Source: Clostridium_AB sp036639235 (GTDB lineage: Bacteria > Bacillota > Clostridia > Clostridiales > Caloramatoraceae). From it: a stretch of 64,000 bases of DNA. Location of the stretch: NCBI RefSeq assembly GCF_036639235.1, contig NZ_JAVWJB010000003.1, forward strand, positions 1 through 64,000, in the 5' to 3' direction. Below the pieces are notes generated by a model. That model worked only from the letters and a program-made list of their open reading frames with translations. It had not been told where the DNA came from and did no database searches. Below, piece by piece: positions 42,799 to 51,493 of this stretch; position 1 is the first letter of the stretch, and the number at the start of each line of letters is the position of its first letter. The translations under genes were made by a program, and so were the position numbers.

Positions 42799-42822
42799 AA
42801 GGGCTGAAATTTCAGCCCTTTT
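42797..42822. terminator. Bidirectional terminator between bioA and hcp
   Basis: A perfect 26-bp palindrome (arm AAAAGGGCTGAAA), flanked by the stop codons of convergent genes. Confidence 0.92.
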
Positions 42823-42824
42823 GT

Positions 42825-44459
42825 TTATGAGAAGAATTTATTTAAATCATTTTCTACTGTTGAAATTCCAGCTATATTAAAGTTTTCCACAAGGAAGTTT
42901 ACAACATTAGGTGATAGGAAGCCTGGAAGAGTAGGTCCTAGATGTATGTTTTTAATCCCAAGGTGTAGTAGAGAAAGTAATACTATAACAGCTTTTTGCT
43001 CATACCATGCAATATTATAAACAATAGGAAGTGAATTTATATCATCAAGTTCAAATACTTCCTGAAGCTTAAGTGCAATAACCGCAAGTGAATAAGAATC
43101 GTTACATTGACCAGCATCAAGCACCCTTGGAATTCCATTAATATCACCAAGGTTTAATTTATTATATCTATACTTAGCACATCCAGCAGTTAATATAACG
43201 CTATCATTTGGTAGTGATTTTGCAAAATCAGTATAGTATTCACGTGATACTTGTCTTCCGTCACATCCAGCCATAACTACAAACTTCTTAATAGCACCTG
43301 TTTTAACTGCATCAACAACCTTGTCTGCAAGTGAAAGTACTTGATTATGTGCAAAGCCACCTATAATTTCACCAGACTCAATTTCAATAGGTGCAGGTAG
43401 TGTTTTTGCAAGGGCAATAATAGAACTAAAGTCCTTGTTTCCACTAGAGTCTTTATCTATATGAGTACACCCAGTATATCCAGCTGCACCGGTTGTAAAT
43501 AGTCTTGATTTATAGCTTGCTCTTGGTGGAACTATACAGTTTGTTGTCATTATAATAGGTCCATTAAATGTTTCGAAATCCTTTACCTGAGAATACCAAG
43601 CACCACCATAATTACCTACAAAATGTGGATACTTTTTAAATTCAGGGTAGTAGTGTGCAGGTAGCATTTCAGAATGGGTATAAACATCAACTCCACTATC
43701 AATAGTCTGCTTAAGTAGAATTTCAAGGTCTAACAGGTCATGTCCTGAAACTAATATACCAGGGTTGTTCCTTGTTCCTATATTAACCTTAGTAATCTCG
43801 GGACTTCCGTATGTTGAAGTATTAGCATTATCTAAAAGAGCCATTCCATCAACTCCAACCTTACCACATTCAAGCGAAAGAGTAATAAGGTCGTTTAGTG
43901 AAAGTGAATCAGAAAGAATATTTCCTAGGGTAGACTGTATAAATATATGAATTTCTTCACTATCATGATTAAGTTCTATTGCATGTTTCATATATGCACT
44001 AAGACCCTTAAGCCCATAAGTTATAAGTTCCTTCATACTTCTTATATCTTCGTCTTTTTCATTAAGTATTATAGCGGATTCAAGGGAATTATCTATTTCT
44101 TCGTTTGTAGTGAAATTAACCTTAGAATATTTACTTAATACATTTATATCTATGCTTTTAATAAGTTGGTTTTTTATATTAATTGTTTTAAGTATTCTTT
44201 CGTAAAAAATATTATTATCAAAGTTAGCATTAGTAATAGTTGAAAATAGGTTAAGTATTATATGGTGATTAATATATGAATCTATTTTATATCCATGTTT
44301 TCTATTTTCGTTAATAACCTCACTTAGCCCCTTTGTAACATATATAAGCATATCTTGAAGCTTGGCTAGAGTAGGTGTTTTACCACAAGCACCGATTATA
44401 GTACAGCCGGAGCAGTTTGCAGTTTCTTGACATTGGTAGCAAAACATTTTATTTTCCAT
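42825..44459 (-). CDS. hcp: Hydroxylamine reductase / hybrid-cluster protein
   Basis: A 544-residue hybrid iron-sulfur-oxygen cluster protein. It reduces hydroxylamine and acts in nitric oxide stress defence in other bacteria. N-terminal cluster Cys are C7, C10, C16, C19 and C25. Hybrid-cluster ligands are visible in the GHDLLDLE, HSEMLPAHYYPE, TNCIVPP, TGAAGYTGCTH and DAGQCNDSYS segments. It stands alone, with an HcpR-type palindrome 62 bp upstream of ATG 44459. The likely electron donor is the ferredoxin-like protein at 23503. Confidence 0.97.
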   Translation of the reverse strand: MENKMFCYQCQETANCSGCTIIGACGKTPTLAKLQDMLIYVTKGLSEVINENRKHGYKIDSYINHHIILNLFSTITNANFDNNIFYERILKTINIKNQLIKSIDINVLSKYSKVNFTTNEEIDNSLESAIILNEKDEDIRSMKELITYGLKGLSAYMKHAIELNHDSEEIHIFIQSTLGNILSDSLSLNDLITLSLECGKVGVDGMALLDNANTSTYGSPEITKVNIGTRNNPGILVSGHDLLDLEILLKQTIDSGVDVYTHSEMLPAHYYPEFKKYPHFVGNYGGAWYSQVKDFETFNGPIIMTTNCIVPPRASYKSRLFTTGAAGYTGCTHIDKDSSGNKDFSSIIALAKTLPAPIEIESGEIIGGFAHNQVLSLADKVVDAVKTGAIKKFVVMAGCDGRQVSREYYTDFAKSLPNDSVILTAGCAKYRYNKLNLGDINGIPRVLDAGQCNDSYSLAVIALKLQEVFELDDINSLPIVYNIAWYEQKAVIVLLSLLHLGIKNIHLGPTLPGFLSPNVVNFLVENFNIAGISTVENDLNKFFS

Positions 44460-44520
44460 AATTGTATCTCCCTTAATTATTACTTTATAAATAATATAAG
44501 GGAAAGTTATCTGAAAATAT

Positions 44521-44534
44521 GTTGCATATGCAAC
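44521..44534. promoter_or_regulatory. HcpR-type operator of hcp
   Basis: Perfect palindrome GTTGCATATGCAAC, sharing 18 identical bases with the site at 24237-24250. On the minus strand TATATT at 44498-44493 is a plausible -10 with a start near 44486, which places the palindrome centre at -41.5. This geometry supports activation. Confidence 0.78.
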
Positions 44535-44719
44535 GTAAATAAAAAATTAAAATAAACATATAATAAAATAGACAAAAGGATAATTAATAAATTTACATAC
44601 TACTCTTTATCTTTAATCTAAAAAGTGTTTAAATATAATATAGAAATACTAAATATTATGTTATTTAATTATAGATTTTAGAAATAATATGAATTTCACA
44701 TATAGAATAGAGGGAGATT

Positions 44720-45769
44720 ATGATCAAGACTATAGAGTACGAAAGAATAGATAATTCAAGTATTAAGGGGAGATATGTTTTAATCGACGTAAGAAGCCCA
44801 GGAGAATTCCAAAAAGCTACTATACCAGGAGCTATTAACCTACCATTATTTACAGATGAAGAAAGAGAAGAGATCGGAACTGTTTATGTACAGGAATGTA
44901 GAGATAAGGCAAAAAGACTCGGAGTAGTTGCTGCATCAAAAAAGCTACCTGAAATATATGATAGAATTCAGCAGCTACAAAAGGAATATAAGTCATTAAT
45001 TTTTCTATGTGAGAGAGGTGGAATGAGAAGTTCCTCGATAGTATCACTCTTAACAAGTGTAGGAGTTAATGCATTTAAGGTTTTAGGTGGATATAAGGGC
45101 TATAGAGCATATATTAATGAATCACTTAAGGAAGTTATGAATGGAGTTAACTTTGTTGTTATTCATGGTAATACAGGTGTTGGTAAAACCAAAATATTAA
45201 AGAAGTTAGAAGAAAAGGGATATGATGTATTAGACCTTGAAGGATGTGCTAATCACAGAGGGTCACTTCTTGGGTCAGTAGGAATCGGTCGTCAAAACTC
45301 TCAGAAAATGTTTGAAAGTCTTGTGTATGAAACCCTTAAAAATAGAAAGAGTAATACTGTTTTTGTAGAGGCTGAAAGTAAGAGAATAGGGTATGTGTTT
45401 GTTCCAGAACATATTCATAATGCTATGAGGGATGGAGTACACATTAATGTTATTTCATGTATAGAGTCAAGGGTAGATAATATACTTGAAGATTATGTTT
45501 ATGATAATAATGATGAGCTTATTGAAAGTGTTGATAAGCTATCTAAATATATATCAGCTAAGAATATAGAAGAATACAAATCGAAAATCCTAGGTGGATT
45601 ATATAGGGAAGTTATAGAAGATCTTATGATAAAGTACTATGATCCAATGTATCTTAATAAGAAGTATGATTACCTTCTTGAAACTGATAGCAGTATAATG
45701 GATAATGCAGTTAATGATATTATTAACTGGTATGAAGAAAATAAACATGAAATAGATAAAGAAAAATAA
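44720..45769 (+). CDS. mnmH: tRNA 2-selenouridine synthase
   Basis: A 349-residue SelU/MnmH protein: a rhodanese domain (about 1-135) with active Cys97 in FLCERGGMRSS, and a P-loop domain with GNTGVGKT (150-157). It replaces sulfur by selenium in the wobble 2-thiouridine of Lys, Glu and Gln tRNAs, via a geranylated intermediate in characterised members. Its presence implies a selenophosphate supply (selD) elsewhere in the genome. GAGGGAG precedes ATG 44720. A terminator overlaps the stop codon. Confidence 0.93.
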   Translation: MIKTIEYERIDNSSIKGRYVLIDVRSPGEFQKATIPGAINLPLFTDEEREEIGTVYVQECRDKAKRLGVVAASKKLPEIYDRIQQLQKEYKSLIFLCERGGMRSSSIVSLLTSVGVNAFKVLGGYKGYRAYINESLKEVMNGVNFVVIHGNTGVGKTKILKKLEEKGYDVLDLEGCANHRGSLLGSVGIGRQNSQKMFESLVYETLKNRKSNTVFVEAESKRIGYVFVPEHIHNAMRDGVHINVISCIESRVDNILEDYVYDNNDELIESVDKLSKYISAKNIEEYKSKILGGLYREVIEDLMIKYYDPMYLNKKYDYLLETDSSIMDNAVNDIINWYEENKHEIDKEK

Positions 45770-45788
45770 GGGACCCACCCTTATTTTT
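45765..45788 (+). terminator. Terminator overlapping the mnmH stop codon
   Basis: AATAAGGG/CCCTTATT 8-bp stem, 5-nt loop, then a run of T. Confidence 0.8.
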
Positions 45789-45791
45789 TTG

Positions 45792-45821
45792 TGGACAATA
45801 TACCCCTATGGGGTATATAAT
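45792..45821 (+). promoter_or_regulatory. Promoter with CsoR/CstR-like operator in the spacer
   Basis: TGGACA (45792-45797) and TATAAT (45816-45821) are separated by 18 bp. The spacer is almost filled by the palindrome ATATACCCC-TAT-GGGGTATAT (45798-45818), which resembles operators of copper- or persulfide-sensing CsoR/CstR repressors. Binding would directly block RNA polymerase. The repressor gene is not in the window. Confidence 0.6.
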
Positions 45822-45851
45822 ATATTAAAAGTATTTTTGGAGGATAATCAA

Positions 45852-47306
45852 ATGGGGGAATACTATATTAAAACTAACAGGATCTTTACAAGGGTAAGAA
45901 GCTATATATGGATACTAACACCCTTAGTTGCTATAGGAGGTATATTTGAAAAGAAGTTAGGGCTTTTAATACCACCTATAATGTTAACATTAATAGTTAT
46001 GTCATTTTTTAGAGGGCGTTATTGGTGTGGTAATTTTTGTTCACATGGTAGTTTCTATGATAAGTACCTACTTAAGATAAGCAGAAATAAAAAAATATAT
46101 GATTTTTTAAATTCTAAAATTGTTATGGTTGTTTTTTTTACATGGTTTATGTTTAATATAACAAGAAAGTTAATTGCAGCAGTTAATAGCTTTGGAACCA
46201 GTATGTTTCTAGATGATTTAGGGTATGTATTTACATCAGCATATCTAATGGTTTTAGTTCTTGGAGGATTAATAAGCATAGTAAATTCACCTAGGGCCTG
46301 GTGCAAGGTATGTCCTATGGGAATTATGCAAAAAGGGTCATATAAATTAGGAGATGCTTTAAATATAACAACTAAAACAGATAGGGTACTAACAATAGAT
46401 TCAAAGTCTAAGTGTCACCTTTGTGGTAAATGTGCAAGGGTATGTCCGATGCAGCTTGAACCATACCTTAACTTTGATTCTGACAATAGATTTATCTCTA
46501 ATGAATGTATTAAATGTAGTACATGTGTTAAGAATTGCCCAGCATCTATTTTAAGTTTTGAAAATAATCATACACATTTAGTAAATATTAAAAAAAGGGA
46601 AAAATCATCCATTATTGATATGCGTGAAGAAAATGAGGGCACTATTACAAAAATAAATAAGTATAGTCATAATGTAATAGGACTTGAAATTAAATTAAAT
46701 AGTGATATTGAAAAAATACCAGGAGGGTATATACTTCTTAAAATTCAAGATAGTCCACTTCAATATAGAGCATATACAGTAGCAAAATATATAGATGATA
46801 ATACACTTGAGGTTATTATTAAGCTAGAGGAAAAAGGATATGGTACAAATATTATATTTAAGGAATTTAGAGAAGGGTATACTACAACTATAAAGGGACC
46901 TATAGAAGGTGAAATTTCAAAAATAGATAAGGTTGAAAAAGCATTATTTATAGCAGGTGGGATTGGATTTACTCCATTTATAGAACTTATAAATAGGGTT
47001 CTAAAAGAGGATAAAGGTGAGGTTACAATGCTTCATGCAGCAAGATATGAGGGGGACCTTATTTATAATAATTACTTTGAAGAAGTAGGTGCAAAGGAAA
47101 ATGGGTTTAAGTATATTCCAGTACTTTCAAGGGATAAAAATACATTATATGATAAAGGTAGCGTTGTAGAAAAACTTCAGGATATTAAAGATATTAAAGA
47201 TTATAAGATTTATGTTTGTAGTTCAAATAGACTTGCAAATTCAATAGAAGAAAAGCTTATAAGTCTTGGAGTAGATAAAGAAAATTTATTTATTGAATCA
47301 CTATAG
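45852..47306 (+). CDS. Membrane 4Fe-4S protein (NapH-like) fused to flavin/NAD oxidoreductase domain
   Basis: A 484-residue fusion. The N-terminal half has about four helices with the NapH-type Cys pairs CGNFC and CKVCP, followed by two 4Fe-4S motifs (CHLCGKCARVCP and CIKCSTCVKNCP, about residues 195-240). The C-terminal half (about 260-484) is a ferredoxin-NADP-reductase-like domain, with an FAD segment near YRAYTV and the nucleotide loop GGIGFTPF. It could pass electrons between NAD(P)H and a membrane or sulfur/metal acceptor. ATG 45852 follows GGAGGA; upstream in-frame starts lie before the promoter. Confidence 0.85.
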   Translation: MGEYYIKTNRIFTRVRSYIWILTPLVAIGGIFEKKLGLLIPPIMLTLIVMSFFRGRYWCGNFCSHGSFYDKYLLKISRNKKIYDFLNSKIVMVVFFTWFMFNITRKLIAAVNSFGTSMFLDDLGYVFTSAYLMVLVLGGLISIVNSPRAWCKVCPMGIMQKGSYKLGDALNITTKTDRVLTIDSKSKCHLCGKCARVCPMQLEPYLNFDSDNRFISNECIKCSTCVKNCPASILSFENNHTHLVNIKKREKSSIIDMREENEGTITKINKYSHNVIGLEIKLNSDIEKIPGGYILLKIQDSPLQYRAYTVAKYIDDNTLEVIIKLEEKGYGTNIIFKEFREGYTTTIKGPIEGEISKIDKVEKALFIAGGIGFTPFIELINRVLKEDKGEVTMLHAARYEGDLIYNNYFEEVGAKENGFKYIPVLSRDKNTLYDKGSVVEKLQDIKDIKDYKIYVCSSNRLANSIEEKLISLGVDKENLFIESL

Positions 47307-47330
47307 ATGTTAATATAATTAAACAAATAA

Positions 47331-47357
47331 AAGGGAATCTCATAGAGATTCCCTTTA
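47331..47357. terminator. Bidirectional terminator
   Basis: AAAGGGAATCTC/GAGATTCCCTTT perfect 12-bp stem, 3-nt loop, between convergent genes. Confidence 0.92.
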
Positions 47358-47360
47358 TAA

Positions 47361-47858
47361 TTATCCTTGGAAGTCAACCTTCTTAAGTTTTCCGCCTTCT
47401 TCAATAGTAATCTTAGTAATCTTAGCTAATTTCTTCTCATCGTTAATCTTAGCACATTCAACTACTTGGAATACCTTTGAAGTATCAGAATTAATCTTAT
47501 ATACATCCTTAAGAATCTTAAGAATTGCATATGGATGGTCTGGGTCCTTAATACTTATAAATGAAGTATTAGGAATTAGTATTGTGTCAGTTATAAGTTT
47601 AGCATAATCAATATCCTTAAGGTCTGGTATTATGTAGTACTCAGCCTCATCTTGAATATCATCAAATGTTTTAACCTGTTTAATCTTGTGTATCCCCTTG
47701 GCAGTTGCACTTACTGTAGCCATTAGAGGAAGGATTCCCCAACCCTTATGTCCTGAAATTATTAGATTGTCCTTATTGCTAATAGCCTCTTCAATATAAT
47801 TTCCATGAGCCTCTGTCATGAAACCTGAATCAACTAGTTTCTTAATCATAGGATTCAA
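47361..47858 (-). CDS. Hypothetical protein with degenerate P-loop-like segment
   Basis: A 165-residue protein. Its LIISGHKGWGILPLMATVSA stretch sits where a secretion-type ATPase would carry Walker A, but it lacks the GK[ST]. The overall size and strand order suggest a cut-down ATPase fold that no longer binds ATP (inference). Start TTG 47858 is chosen because GGGGG is 8 nt away; ATG 47849 is too distant. Confidence 0.65.
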   Translation of the reverse strand: MNPMIKKLVDSGFMTEAHGNYIEEAISNKDNLIISGHKGWGILPLMATVSATAKGIHKIKQVKTFDDIQDEAEYYIIPDLKDIDYAKLITDTILIPNTSFISIKDPDHPYAILKILKDVYKINSDTSKVFQVVECAKINDEKKLAKITKITIEEGGKLKKVDFQG

Positions 47859-48119
47859 TGCTAATACCCCCTATAGAAAAATTTTATATATAACTCTAGA
47901 TATATATATAGTAAATATAATAACACTTCCAAATAGATATTTCAAAAATTTAGATAAAAGATAAAAATATAACAATTGAATAGGTTTGGTCTATAGAATA
48001 TATTAATAATATAAAAATAGGGAAAGCTAAATAGGGGTTTAGATTATAATGTATTTGTATTACAATAGTACTGTAAAAACACAAAAGTACACAAGATAAA
48101 GACAAATTAGGAGGATATA

Positions 48120-49298
48120 ATGAAAAAGTTTAAATTAGGCCTTATGACAAAGCTGATTCTTGGAATACTTATTGGTATTTTAATTGGGAGCTTCGCACCT
48201 AAGGTAGTTGTAGAAGTATTAGTAACATTCTCGTCACTGTTTGCAAGTTTTCTTAAGTTTACAATACCTTTTATAATAATAGGATTTATAGTTGTTGGTA
48301 TTGCAGATCTTGCTAGGGGAGCTGGAAAGCTATTGTTTATAACAACAGGAATAGCATATTTTTCAACTATAATAGCTGGAATAATAGCATATTTAGTAGC
48401 TAAGAATCTTTTTCCATTATTTATTAGTGGAGAAGTTAAGAATATAAGCGATCCATCCTCTACGATGCTAGAACCTTTATTTTCTGTTCCTATAGCACCC
48501 TTAATGGATGTAACCACAGCAATAGTATTTGCATTTATGATAGGGCTTGGACTTTCAGCTTTAAGAAATAGAGATAGAGGAGTAGAACTCTATAATCTAG
48601 CATGTGATTTTCAAGATATTATAAAAATGGTTTTATCAAATATTATTATACCCATATTACCTTTTTACATTGCTGGAACATTTGCTAATATTACATTTAC
48701 AGGTGAGGTATTTAATATAATTAATATTTTCTGGAAGGTGTTTTTAGTTATAATTCCTCTTCATATTATCTATATATCATTTATGTTTATAGTTGCAGGT
48801 GTTGTATCAAAGAAGAATCCATTTACTATGATTAAGAACCAAAGCCTTGGATATATAACTGCACTTGGAACACAGTCTTCTGCTGCAACAATTCCAATTA
48901 ATATTCAATGTGCAGAGAAAAATGGGGTATCTAAAAAGATAAGAGAATTTGTAGTACCACTGTGTGCAACAATTCACTTATCTGGTAGTGTTATATCACT
49001 TATGTCATTTTCAACAGCTGTGTTAATGATGAATTCTATGGACTATTCATTTAATATAATGCTTCCATTTTTAATGGTTCTTGGAATTGCTATGGTAGCA
49101 GCACCAGGTGCACCTGGAGGGGCTATTATGAGTGCACTTCCTTTCCTACCTATGATAGGGATTCCATCAGATGGAGGAATTGCAAGTATTATGATTGCAC
49201 TATATATTACTCAGGATAGTTTCGGAACAGCTGCAAATGTATCAGGAGATAATGCAATTGCAGTAGTAATAGACAAGATAAGTACCAAAATAAAATAA
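48120..49298 (+). CDS. Dicarboxylate/amino acid:cation symporter (DAACS family)
   Basis: A 392-residue secondary transporter with about eight helices and re-entrant hairpins. Conserved segments are the Ser-rich TALGTQSSAATIP hairpin, an MMNSMD stretch where the family has its NMDGT motif, and GAPGGAIMSALPFL near the end. Known members import glutamate, aspartate, serine/threonine or dicarboxylates with sodium or protons; the exact substrate is not clear. TAGGAGG precedes ATG 48120. Confidence 0.9.
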   Translation: MKKFKLGLMTKLILGILIGILIGSFAPKVVVEVLVTFSSLFASFLKFTIPFIIIGFIVVGIADLARGAGKLLFITTGIAYFSTIIAGIIAYLVAKNLFPLFISGEVKNISDPSSTMLEPLFSVPIAPLMDVTTAIVFAFMIGLGLSALRNRDRGVELYNLACDFQDIIKMVLSNIIIPILPFYIAGTFANITFTGEVFNIINIFWKVFLVIIPLHIIYISFMFIVAGVVSKKNPFTMIKNQSLGYITALGTQSSAATIPINIQCAEKNGVSKKIREFVVPLCATIHLSGSVISLMSFSTAVLMMNSMDYSFNIMLPFLMVLGIAMVAAPGAPGGAIMSALPFLPMIGIPSDGGIASIMIALYITQDSFGTAANVSGDNAIAVVIDKISTKIK

Positions 49299-49310
49299 CA
49301 AAAAAGCAAA

Positions 49311-49343
49311 CAAGCGATTAAGGGAGTTAAACTTAATCGCTTG
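49311..49343 (+). terminator. Terminator after the symporter
   Basis: CAAGCGATTAAG/CTTAATCGCTTG perfect 12-bp stem, 9-nt loop. Confidence 0.88.
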
Positions 49344-49495
49344 CTTCTATTATAATATGTTTTGGGGTAAAAAGTTTAAATGAATATGCAATCAGTATGG
49401 TTTTTAAATTCCTTATACATGATTTGGCTTCTTCATTATAGTAAAACTCCAAAGTGTGTTTTGTGTGAAGTTAATATGTTCTTTATATGAAAGAG

Positions 49496-50911
49496 CTATT
49501 TTTTAGAGGATTTAAGCCTTGTTCTAAATACTAAGTGGGTAAGTTCCTTAATATTAAGTGGAATTAGTGGATATAAATAATGTTCCCCTGTAAGAGTCTT
49601 AGTAAATCCAATAAAGCATAGGGTTAAAATAAGCCCTATAATAAAACCTGGTATATTAAATATAGAAACAAGTACTAAAAGCATAATACGCATAAATTTA
49701 ACTGCATAGCCCATTTCTATACTTGGCTGAGAAAAGCTTCCTAGTGCAACTACAGCCATATATAAAATAGACTGAGGAATAAAATATCCAGTTTTAACTG
49801 CAAACTCACCAAGAACTAATCCACCTATAACAGATAGTGACATACCAAGTGAACTTGGAGTGTTAAGTGAGGCAAGTTTTAATCCATCAATAGAAAGTTC
49901 GAGAAGTAGGAACTGCCATATTAATGGAATGGCAAACTCATCTATTGGAATTAAAAACTGGAGGCTTTGGGGGAGTAAATTAGGGTTCTGGGTTAAAAGT
50001 AAAAAAACAGGGGTTATGAGGAAAGTAGCTAAAAATATAAGGTTACGGGTAAATCTTAAAACATTACCTGTAACTACAGGAAGATAATAATCATCAACAT
50101 CCTGTAAAAAATCAAAAAAGCTAGTCGGAAGAATTATTGCTGAGGGTGAATTATCAACAATCATAATAATTTTTCCATCTAATATATGTGCCGCTGCAAC
50201 ATCAGGGCGTTCAGTATACCTCACCTTAGGGAATGGGTTTATAAGAGAGCCACCTGTTATAGCTTCAACAATACTTTGATCGCTCATAGTAAGAGATTTA
50301 ACCTTAAGGTTTTTAAGTTTTTCTTTAATAACTGCTAGAGCCTTCTTATCTTCACTTCCACTAAGATATCCAATAGCAACGTCTGTACGAGAAAGCTCCC
50401 CAACAGAAAACATTTCAAAAATAAGTTTAGGGTCCCTTATTCTACGTCTAATAAGAGCAGTATTAAATACAATTGTTTCAACAAAGCCATCCTTAGCACC
50501 ACGAAGAACCTTCTCCTTCTCAGGTTCCTGGGTAGAGCGGGCAGGATATGTACGGGAGTCAAGCATAATGCAGCTAGAGTATCCTTCTATAAACATTGCA
50601 ACTTGACCAGATAACACAAAGGTAATAATAGTATCAAAGTTGGTCTCTTCACCTACCTCAACATAGGGTACACAGTTCTCTATAAAATCCATTGAGGTTT
50701 TAAGGGAATTCATCTTCTCAGTAGTAATATCAAAAAAGTCTGTAAAAATTCGCTGTAGTAAATCGTCCTTAGTAAATCCATCTATATAGTACAGGTAGGC
50801 TTTCTTGCCACCTATAATAAGAATTCGCTCTATAATATCAAAACTTTCTTTAAGTTTTAGAATTGACTGAATCTCATTTATATTAGATTGGAAATCTTTT
50901 GTTTCCTTCAA
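49496..50911 (-). CDS. GerA-family spore germination protein, orphan
   Basis: A 471-residue GerAA-type subunit: an N-terminal hydrophilic domain (about 1-260, with the conserved RGAKDGFVETIVFNTALIRRRIRDP) and a C-terminal membrane domain with about five helices. Germinant receptors normally comprise A, B and C genes together; here no B or C neighbour is present. It may work alone, with distant partners, or be a SpoVAF-like member. Its location in spores' inner membrane is known for the family. Confidence 0.9.
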   Translation of the reverse strand: MKETKDFQSNINEIQSILKLKESFDIIERILIIGGKKAYLYYIDGFTKDDLLQRIFTDFFDITTEKMNSLKTSMDFIENCVPYVEVGEETNFDTIITFVLSGQVAMFIEGYSSCIMLDSRTYPARSTQEPEKEKVLRGAKDGFVETIVFNTALIRRRIRDPKLIFEMFSVGELSRTDVAIGYLSGSEDKKALAVIKEKLKNLKVKSLTMSDQSIVEAITGGSLINPFPKVRYTERPDVAAAHILDGKIIMIVDNSPSAIILPTSFFDFLQDVDDYYLPVVTGNVLRFTRNLIFLATFLITPVFLLLTQNPNLLPQSLQFLIPIDEFAIPLIWQFLLLELSIDGLKLASLNTPSSLGMSLSVIGGLVLGEFAVKTGYFIPQSILYMAVVALGSFSQPSIEMGYAVKFMRIMLLVLVSIFNIPGFIIGLILTLCFIGFTKTLTGEHYLYPLIPLNIKELTHLVFRTRLKSSKK

Positions 50912-51020
50912 AGTTATACCTCCTTGAAAATAGAATATATATAGTTAATAAGTATATTTTGAGCATATTTTTAAAAAGTATTCTACTTTTGAGAATATAT
51001 TAGATTAGGAGGGGATTTTT

Positions 51021-51407
51021 ATGTCAAAGAAAATAATGTCTAAAAATTATATAAGCTTTAAGGAAGACGATTCAGTTAGATATGTACTAGATAGCTTAAC
51101 TGCAAATGGGGTAAATGGTGCGCCTATTTTAAACAATGAAAAAAGGTTAGTTGGAATAATAGTTAAGGCAGATGTTTTTAGATTTTTAATTGAGGATGGA
51201 CATTTTGATACCTGCCCAATAGAGTGGGTAATGACTAAGAAGGTAATAACTGCAGGGGAATATGAGGATGACCTTGAAATCGTTAAAAGAGTTCGTGAAA
51301 GTAATATTGCAGCTATACCAATAATTGATGAAGATGATCATGTTATTGGAATGGCTACACTTGAAAGTATTATTGATGCATTTTTAGAAAATAATTATGT
51401 AATATAG
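51021..51407 (+). CDS. CBS-domain pair protein
   Basis: A 128-residue protein consisting of two CBS motifs (about 5-60 and 70-125, each with a VDE.G.V.IGM-like turn: APILNNEKRLVGII and IPIIDEDDHVIGMA). Such modules bind adenosine nucleotides and regulate partner proteins. It lies before icd on the same strand. AGGAGGGG precedes ATG 51021. Confidence 0.88.
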   Translation: MSKKIMSKNYISFKEDDSVRYVLDSLTANGVNGAPILNNEKRLVGIIVKADVFRFLIEDGHFDTCPIEWVMTKKVITAGEYEDDLEIVKRVRESNIAAIPIIDEDDHVIGMATLESIIDAFLENNYVI

Positions 51408-51493
51408 TGAAATTTTTCAAAAAGATATATTTCATATTTCTTCTCTTAAAGGTATAATATAGTTGGTTAAAAAGTATTTAAGGGGGGAAAACA

